From Theobroma cacao (taxonomy: Eukaryota > Streptophyta > Magnoliopsida > Malvales > Malvaceae): DNA of 64,000 nt. The notes beneath the pieces are model-generated. The model was not told where the DNA came from. It saw only the letters and a list, made by a program, of their open reading frames with translations, and made no database searches. A program made the translations under genes and the position numbers. Numbering within the stretch: the first letter of the stretch is position 1; the number at the start of each line of letters is the position of its first letter. Shown one piece after another: positions 57,265 through 64,000 of the stretch. The stretch is from positions 4,130,714-4,194,713 of the forward strand of contig NC_030857.1 of the NCBI RefSeq assembly GCF_000208745.1, read 5' to 3'.

Positions 57265-59311
57265 AGTTGATCACTTGTTGTAGGAGAAAATAATTACTGT
57301 TACAATTGCAGCATCAAGCCATAAATAAAACATATTTCAGTTCATGTTGGCATGATTATTGTATAGATAGATGGCTTAGCTGGTTTTGTTTCACAGTCTG
57401 GATGTTTTAGTAGTGATCTTAATGGATAATTACAAAAGAAATTATTCAGTGTTATTTCTTCTTTCTGGCTTATTATTGTCATATCGGCATTTAGAGTTGC
57501 TCTAACCTGCATTTGAGAGCATGAGTTGACCCACTTCTTTAAACCGACATGCCAAGAAAATGTTTGAACAAGTTTGAAAAATCTTTCAAATTAAATGAAA
57601 GAAAAATACACATACGCCAAATTGCTAATGAAGACTACCTTAAGAGGGAGATTGAGACAGGGGAAAAATGCTTACTCTTGATTTTGATCAAAAACAATTG
57701 AGATTCTGTTAAAATATTAAGACTATTTGCCGCACATTCACACATTTAAGATAGGAACTTTCCAGGCAATGCCAACAAAGCAGATGATTGGCGACAGGCA
57801 GGCGGAAGGCCAAACACGGCTATGACAATTTGACACCATTCAAAGGGGGTTCTGAGGAGTATGCCGCCTTTCTTTGAAAAAATAAACATTTTCATGAGTT
57901 AATTGAATCTAATATGCATTAAAATAATGTCGTAAATGCATGTTTAACAACCATCACGGGGTTGAAGACACCAGCCTTTTGCAACCTTAAATGGCAAAGA
58001 TACCGCCTCCATTGTTTTTATCAGAACTGATTCTTAGACTTTCGGTAGATAGAAACCATAACGGGTCAAATTTTTATTTAAATATATCGAAAGTCTTACT
58101 AATATTATTATGATAAAGGATCATAACTTATAGATCTGTTGTTGTGGAAGAATTTGCTTGACATTTTGATTGGACATGGATGGGTGACTAAAGATGGAAA
58201 GTACAGGTCCGACCAGGAAGCAAGTTGAAGTTTCAAAACAAAGATCATGGCACTGGTTGACCTCCAGAGTCAGTTCACTCTCTTAATGGCAGGCAGGGTA
58301 GCACCTGGTAAATTTCCTACTAGGAGCCCACTATCCAGACTGCACAGTCCAAACGCACTTTCATTCTCGAAAGTTTCAGCGTCTGAAGTTTCATTGGCAC
58401 AGAATTATCAATCATTACTGCTTCTGAATATTCCATTTCTTCTCATAATCAGAAATACGGATGGTTTGTTCAATCACACAATTTCCAAGTTATCCGTATC
58501 AACTTGAGAAAACTAGATCATGTAAAGCCAACCACAAGTTTTTATCCGTAATTTGTTATCTTTGAAAGCAGAGTTCAGTTGAGGAAGTAATACAAGTTCT
58601 TTACTCTGTCGTAGATGTGCAGAGACTTTATGTCAAGAATGAAAAATACAGACTGAAACTATAGACTAGGCTAAAAGCTTGCGCATAAATCGCCTTCATT
58701 CATTGGGTGTGGTTGGTATGACTTGTCTTTCTGTCATGTTTTGTGATTAAGGCTGACCAATGCCTCGATTTTTCCAGATTTGAAGGATTATCACTACCAT
58801 AATCCACTCATTTTGCAGAACCAAATTGCAGATCAACAAAACTTTCCTCAGCAGGAAGTGATGCGCCTCTGTATAAATCTCTTTGAAGGCGCTGACTAGA
58901 ATCAGCATGGTAAACGCCTCCTATGCAGAGAAATCTCAGTTCAAAAGGTGTGATGTGATGCTGAATGATACAAGCTGTTATTAACAATGGCCAAAAAATT
59001 GATACAAATATTGGAATTCGTAATCCCAAAGCACATTAATGTGAATATTCTATGTTCCTTTGGTTGCTAAATCACTAATACAATCTATATCTTGCAGGGA
59101 TTGATTTTTGTGTAACAACAAATACCACTAATTGTGGTATATAGCAGTGAGAATATTGACTATACATTTGAATAATGCTAATAAAAATGAACTGCACTAC
59201 CTTAGTTATACATTTTATTTGCAAGGGAGGGAGATACAAACAGGGCCTTCTGAAATAAGCAACTTCAGTAAGATTTCAGTGTATTCCCATGAAAAGACAG
59301 AACAAACCCAT
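57265..59311. other. Intergenic region between PSK and the PP2-A10-like gene
   Basis: The PSK 3' UTR (AATAAA at about 57324) lies at the left; the 3' UTR of the minus-strand PP2-A10-like gene is at the right. The 86-codon plus frame at 58247-58507 has no recognised domain or homologue to me, so I leave it unannotated. Confidence 0.6.
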
Positions 59312-60580
59312 TCAAGCAGGCAAGAGAACCCTACTACCACCCAGGATATGTAAGTACAGAGCAAGACAAATGGTAACGATAACGGAAGACTTTGCACCAA
59401 TATATCTGATAACATCCAGTCCCCTTTCCACAACCTCCTCATGGACAACATGTATGCTTCTTTTAACACCTTCTGAAAGCTTCCATAACAGAAACTCCAC
59501 TATAGACCTTATTGTTTCAAAGGTCACCCTCCCAGTCACATCAAGCACAAACTTCCTATTGCTGGGAACTGCCAATGTTGATGAGACCTTTTCAACCCAA
59601 CCACCATTCTGAATCCCGTCTAATGAGCTCCCCTCTTGCACCCCTTTTAAAGGTGCTTCCTTCTTGAAACAGCCATCTCTCATTCCACCAGCTGCCTCAC
59701 TCTGATCAATATTTGAACAAGTAGAATCCAAACTTGACTGAGAATTCGAGTTTGAACTTGTCAACACTTGATGTGACGTCCTCACCAGCGTTGCCACAGC
59801 ACCATTACAAACAGACACCAAAATGTCTCTCACATCGTTTTGATGCTTTGGATTGGTCAGCCCAGCAAAAATTTCATCATAAGTATTAATATCCATTGTC
59901 TTGTCAAGATAAACCGCAACAGCTGTGCTTACAAATCTTTGTATGCATTCAGCCATCAGCTCTTTGCACTTATCATCATAAAGCACATTAACCCATTTGG
60001 GCACTTCAGATGACCCACCATTCCCACTCAACCCATCAGTTTCTCCACCATTTGAGTAAAACCCCAGAACCAAATTCCTAGCAAAGCTACCAACCACAAC
60101 AGATACAAAACCAGTCCCAGCATTAGAGAAAACTCTATCCATTACCCTATCAGTAAAGCTGGAATTCACCGAACCCGTTGCCAACTCATTCTCATCCCCT
60201 GATTCTGACTTATACCCTCTTAAAACCCCAACTGTTAAAGCCTCAGTAACCCTAATTAACGATTGGGAAAAATCCTCTGATCTAACGATCTTTGAAATTT
60301 GCTTCAAACTATTAGGAACTTGATCAGAATCAGATTGCAAAAACTCTCTCAAGTCCTTGGAGACAACATTAATCGTCTCCGCGGAATCGGAGACCAATTC
60401 AGCTAACGAAATTAGAGCTCCAAAGATCTTCAACAACCTCTTCCTTTTCTTCACCACAGAGGGTAAATTATACACCTTGTAGACCCCATAACCAGAGACT
60501 CCACACATAGCTAACAAAATAAGCCATTTCTTCTTCCTTCGAGAAAAAGTCAACGCCTTGTTCACCAACTGAACATCCAT
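59312..60580 (-). CDS. PP2-A10: PHLOEM PROTEIN 2-LIKE A10-type protein
   Basis: Intronless, 422 aa. It matches the Arabidopsis family annotated as PP2-LIKE A10/carbohydrate-binding protein (At1g10150 and CF9, At1g59510, from memory). These lack the classical Nictaba lectin fold as far as I can see, so binding activity is uncertain. Seen: [10 protein letters not shown] start; basic SRRKKKWL followed by a hydrophobic segment ([19 protein letters not shown], about 20-38), likely a membrane anchor; the basic [42 protein letters not shown](V)[10 protein letters not shown]; and a second hydrophobic stretch at the C terminus ([16 protein letters not shown], about 398-413). The middle is helical with a Ser-rich, Asn-rich linker ([16 protein letters not shown]). 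Two terminal membrane segments suggest an integral membrane protein. Confidence 0.85.
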   Translation of the reverse strand: MDVQLVNKALTFSRRKKKWLILLAMCGVSGYGVYKVYNLPSVVKKRKRLLKIFGALISLAELVSDSAETINVVSKDLREFLQSDSDQVPNSLKQISKIVRSEDFSQSLIRVTEALTVGVLRGYKSESGDENELATGSVNSSFTDRVMDRVFSNAGTGFVSVVVGSFARNLVLGFYSNGGETDGLSGNGGSSEVPKWVNVLYDDKCKELMAECIQRFVSTAVAVYLDKTMDINTYDEIFAGLTNPKHQNDVRDILVSVCNGAVATLVRTSHQVLTSSNSNSQSSLDSTCSNIDQSEAAGGMRDGCFKKEAPLKGVQEGSSLDGIQNGGWVEKVSSTLAVPSNRKFVLDVTGRVTFETIRSIVEFLLWKLSEGVKRSIHVVHEEVVERGLDVIRYIGAKSSVIVTICLALYLHILGGSRVLLPA

Positions 60581-61614
60581 TGACCAAAAACGAAAGCCTA
60601 GAGCTACAAGAAATCGAACCCCAGGGCTTTTGAAATACTAAAAAAACAGAAGATATCAACCCAGAAAATTTATAGTTTGGATAAAGTTTCAAAGATCGAG
60701 AAATCTAGGGCTCCAGTTCAAAGTAAACGTAGACAAGATAATTTAAGAGCAGATATCGAAAAGGGGATAGATAAAGAGGTTAGTTTAGTAAATAAAACAG
60801 TGCTTCCCCTTTTTAAAAAAAAAAAAATTTAGGTGTTCAATTGCGACAGTTCCTTTTCCTTATTTATGGAGAAATTAAATTTGGGCAAGGATGCTGAGAA
60901 GACGAACCTGGTTGCAGAGAGGGGAGAGAGAACAAGAATGGAGGTGAGAAGATCAAGTTGAGAGAAACGACAGAGCAATTGCGTTTTTTTTTTCCCAGTT
61001 ATTTCAGGTCCAGAGAATCCTTTTTTTCCAAGATGGCGGGGTCTTGCTTCCATTATAAAACGGCGCTGCATCAGCATTGCGTTCACTAACGGGTAACAAC
61101 TTGCTTATATTTTTGTTTTATGCTCTGCTCTTAAATTTTCCTATTTGGTTTTTGAGTTTCTCTAACTTTGGTGGCTTTTGATAAATCTCTCCGACTTTGG
61201 GTGAATGATTTAGTCTAACCATATTTAGATTTTCTTATATATATTGGTGAAAAATAAATTTGATATAGATAGGTCTCTCTTAAAACAAACTACTTGATAT
61301 TACATATAAAATTGATTGAAGAAATTGAAGGAATTTGACTACTTGATATAACAATTGTTTGGGTTTGATTCAATTAGTTGATAAAAGATCATAGAAGATT
61401 ATGAGTCAAACTTGAGGTTTTCTTAAGCAAATTAATTAATTTATTTTATAATCATGTGAAAAGAACAGGAAGCCAGATTCAAGTACTAATAAATCTTATC
61501 TTAAGAGTTTGTTTAAGAAGGGTTACATGATCCTTACCACCGATCGTTTGTATTGTACATTAGAAACTATATGAGAATCGAATCTCTTGATCTCATCTTA
61601 TTAAAAAACCTTTA
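60581..61614. other. Promoter and flanking region upstream of the PP2-A10-like gene
   Basis: Leader and promoter of the minus-strand gene at the left, then AT-rich intergenic DNA. No gene is supported. Confidence 0.6.
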
Positions 61615-62436
61615 TAACATGTTTGGTTGGGGGAATGGCTTTATTCTCAAAGAATTTTAGTTTTTTTGTTTGGTTGATAAATAGATCAAGGAATAACTAT
61701 TTCATAGGACTGACTATTCTCCAAAATTAAAAAGTAGCTAATACCACGTTCTCTCACGATATTAGCTATTCCATGATTGAGGAATAAATTCAAAAAATAA
61801 TAAAAACAAAAATACCCCTTACAAGTTTTAAAAATTACAACTTTATTTGTATAAAATATTATTTTCTCCCTCTCCTCCTTCTCTCCCTAATTACAACTTT
61901 TTAATAAAATATTAATATTAAATTATAAATAAAGTATTAATATTTAAATTATCAATTNTATATATTATAAAAAAAATTAATACTTTAAATTTAAAAATTA
62001 ATTAAAGTTAATTAATATTTTTAACTATAATTATATTTAAATCAATAAATTAATTATTAATATTTTCATATATTAATAATTAAATTATAAATAAAAATTA
62101 GTATTTAAAAAATAAAATAAAATAAAAATTTAATCATAATAATATTTAATCATAATAATATTTAAATTAAATTAAATATTAATATTTAAATTAAATTCTA
62201 AATTATTAATATTTAAAAAATATAATAAAAATAAATAATCATATAAATAATAATTTTTTTTTTATTTTTTTCTTATTTCAAAATTATTATTACTAATCAA
62301 ATACCACAAGAAATCATAATAATTATCTCTGTCTTATTCTTTTTATAATACCAAATTAAGTAATAATTATTTTATTCTATTTTCACATAATAACTATTTT
62401 ATTTCATTCCTATCTATTCTGATAACTAACGTAACC
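61615..62436. mobile_element. AT-rich MITE-like element (Tourist/PIF-Harbinger type, tentative)
   Basis: The left end reads ATAACATGTTTGGTTGGGGG and the right end, reverse-complemented, GGTTACGTTAGTTATC followed by AGAATAG, an imperfect inverted pair. TTA sits on both sides (61612-61614 and 62437-62439), as expected for a PIF/Harbinger target duplication. The interior is almost pure A/T with many TTAATATTTAAA words. No transposase frame is present. The single N in the window (61958) falls here, so assembly in this low-complexity stretch is uncertain. Confidence 0.45.
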
Positions 62437-62900
62437 TTAGAGAATAATACATCCTGTACTCAAGGGAAGACCTCAAGTTCTAAGAATGGAACTTTAGACT
62501 ATAGATTTTCTGTACAAATCTTGTTATCACAACAGGGAAAACTGAGACCAAGTTGTTCTCATTGCTTCTATTTTCATTTCAACTTGTACATTTTCTTATG
62601 AACAAAGGACATGGTGCTTCCAACACAGCACGTTTTTCCACCCTGGAAAATCACTATAATTGTTTCAGTAACAATCCTTTGCACAATCAATCAACACAAC
62701 ATCACTCTATTAACACTTGATTGATCACTCATCATATACAAACAAGCTCCCGAGACACCTTCAGCACCTGCAACCATTGCCCCTGCGTTCATGATGTTGT
62801 TGGTGTACATAATCCCAGGTTTTAAATCAAACCTTATGACCTCTCGGTTCCATCTTTGGTCCAACCAGCACAGCTTACGCCAAGCTGAATCCAACAGGGT

Positions 62901-63434
62901 TTACGTTTTAGAAGTTTCAAATCCTTTTGAAACTATCTTAGATTTTGCAGGGGTACTACTATCATCAACATCCTCAAGATCACTGAAAGAAAAATCTTCT
63001 TCATTCTCCACACAAATTACAGCCCCACTGTAACCACCAAATTCAGAATCATCATCCTCTGGCCAATCAATCTCATCCTCTTCAAAGTTTGGAATCATTA
63101 TTTTAGAGGATGGACCAACCAAACAATCCTTATCCTCAGTGTTTGACACTGGGTTTTCCTCAATAACAGACTTGTCGACAAATGGCATCTCAGTACTTTC
63201 AACTGGATGCTTCTCAGTCTCATAATCTGTTGTGATGCTGGATGCAGGTTCAGAAGCATATGTCCGGGGTGACATGGTCTCAAAGGCAAAATAACTGGAT
63301 GAGGAAGGAATAAAATCTTCGTGCATGATACTAGAGCTGTCTCCTAAGTGGGAAGTGCTTCTTCCATACCAATCAGTTTCAGGTTTCGTTTGCTTCTGCA
63401 GCTCTTTCATCCACAATGCTCTAGCTTCCACTAC
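62901..63434 (-). CDS. C-terminal exon of a gene continuing beyond the right edge (BSD-domain-like, tentative)
   Basis: Partial: only the last exon (177 codons plus stop) is visible. It starts after a TTGCAG acceptor (63435-63440). It begins VVEARALWMKELQKQTKPE, which resembles the stretch just after the BSD domain in plant BSD-domain proteins as I remember them (STP-x-VxEAR...LQ). The rest is acidic and Ser-rich: a Glu/Asp block FEEDEIDWPEDDDSEFGGYSG, VICVENEEDFSFSDLEDVDDS, and a short basic end. No catalytic motif is seen. The upstream exons with the diagnostic domain must lie at higher coordinates, none is clear between 63435 and 64000. The family call rests on the first ~20 residues only. 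Confidence 0.5.
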   Translation of the reverse strand, partial: VVEARALWMKELQKQTKPETDWYGRSTSHLGDSSSIMHEDFIPSSSSYFAFETMSPRTYASEPASSITTDYETEKHPVESTEMPFVDKSVIEENPVSNTEDKDCLVGPSSKIMIPNFEEDEIDWPEDDDSEFGGYSGAVICVENEEDFSFSDLEDVDDSSTPAKSKIVSKGFETSKT

Positions 63435-64000
63435 CTGCAAGCAATTGATTAAGCACCAAAGAATTAATCAACAATCTTGTTCCAGTTCCATGACACTACA
63501 CGAAATGTAATTGTACTGAGCATATAACAACTTCAGCTAAGAATTCATAAAGAATCCAAGAAAAACAATTTGGTAGAGGAATTTGTACAATTTAGCATAA
63601 CATTCTCGACAAACAGGAAAGAATAAATTTAAAAAGGAAAAAAAAGGAAGGAATAAAACTCTTGTCTGACATCTTCAGCACATCAGATATGACATAGGAG
63701 CCATGACACCACGCCATAAAAGGTGGCTTGATTAATCTAGACAAAACATGCACAGAAGAATTTCCAGTGGATCAGTAAACTCACACAACAGTTGAAGCAC
63801 ATTGCCAACCATGTATACAGAAATGATAATTGTGAATCCACAGGGCTAAATCAGCTAGAGGACAATAAACAATGGATGTCTAATTTGAGGGTTGATGCAA
63901 AGGCAATGTGCAAGAATAAACATCTAGAATACTCAAAAGATGTGATATTAATAAATCATCAGACTACGCTAATCCCAGATTGACTCTAGCTAAACAACGC
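63435..64000. other. Probable intron of the gene at 62901
   Basis: After the acceptor at 63435-63440 no further minus-strand exon with family homology is visible to the edge of the window. The frame at 63792-63983 on the plus strand has no domain. Most likely the 5' part of a long intron running out of the window. Confidence 0.4.

Noticed and set aside
58247..58507. 86-codon plus-strand frame with a good ATG
   Set aside because: No recognisable domain, no upstream TATA or splice structure, composition like the flanking DNA; kept as unsupported.

Overview
This is nuclear DNA from a flowering plant, most likely a rosid-type eudicot. It is AT-rich, has many GT-AG introns and plant-only gene families (GRF, phytosulfokine, KIN-7, DUF688, PP2-A10-like), a miR396 site and plant-type MITE/SINE insertions. 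I cannot name the species. One ambiguous base (N at 61958) suggests a draft assembly. I found no tRNA, rRNA, CRISPR or intact autonomous transposon.

Layout. 2.4-6.3 kb (+): a growth-regulating factor (GRF1/2 type) with a miR396 site and an upstream ORF. 10.1-11.8 kb (-): intronless RRP1/NOP52 ribosome-biogenesis factor. 14.5-16.3 kb (+): two tandem small DUF688-type genes. 17.5-27.7 kb (+): PRP40A splicing factor, 27 coding exons, 1034 aa. 28.8-30.1 kb (-): DUF4378 (TRM-type) protein. 32.3-38.3 kb (-): KIN-7 (CENP-E-like) kinesin, 19 exons, 845 aa. 42.5-42.9 kb (-): single-exon bZIP. 46.4-51.3 kb (-): plant KIAA0930/DUF2045 homologue, 12 exons, 387 aa. 53.6-53.9 kb (-): unrecognised 115-aa protein. 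56.9-57.3 kb (+): phytosulfokine precursor. 59.3-60.6 kb (-): PP2-A10-like membrane-anchored protein. 62.9-63.4 kb (-): last exon of a gene that runs off the right edge, possibly BSD-domain. Exon boundaries were read by hand from GT/AG sites, reading-phase continuity and family homology.

How the genes relate. This is ordinary plant gene neighbourhood rather than one pathway. Several genes serve growth and proliferation (GRF, RRP1, KIN-7, PSK), but physical linkage does not imply joint function. From memory, kinesin - bZIP4 - CW7-type - CF9/PP2-A10-type matches the order At1g59540-At1g59510 in Arabidopsis, and GRF and PSK genes are near neighbours at two Arabidopsis loci, so the block looks like conserved synteny.

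The most unusual structures are a tRNA-derived SINE whose target-site duplication copied a splice donor of the kinesin gene, a GC-AG intron and a 63-bp in-frame minisatellite in the KIAA0930 homologue, a 658-bp MITE-like element with a perfect 8-bp target duplication, and uORFs in front of the GRF and PRP40A starts. I did not find a convincing previously undescribed multi-gene system.
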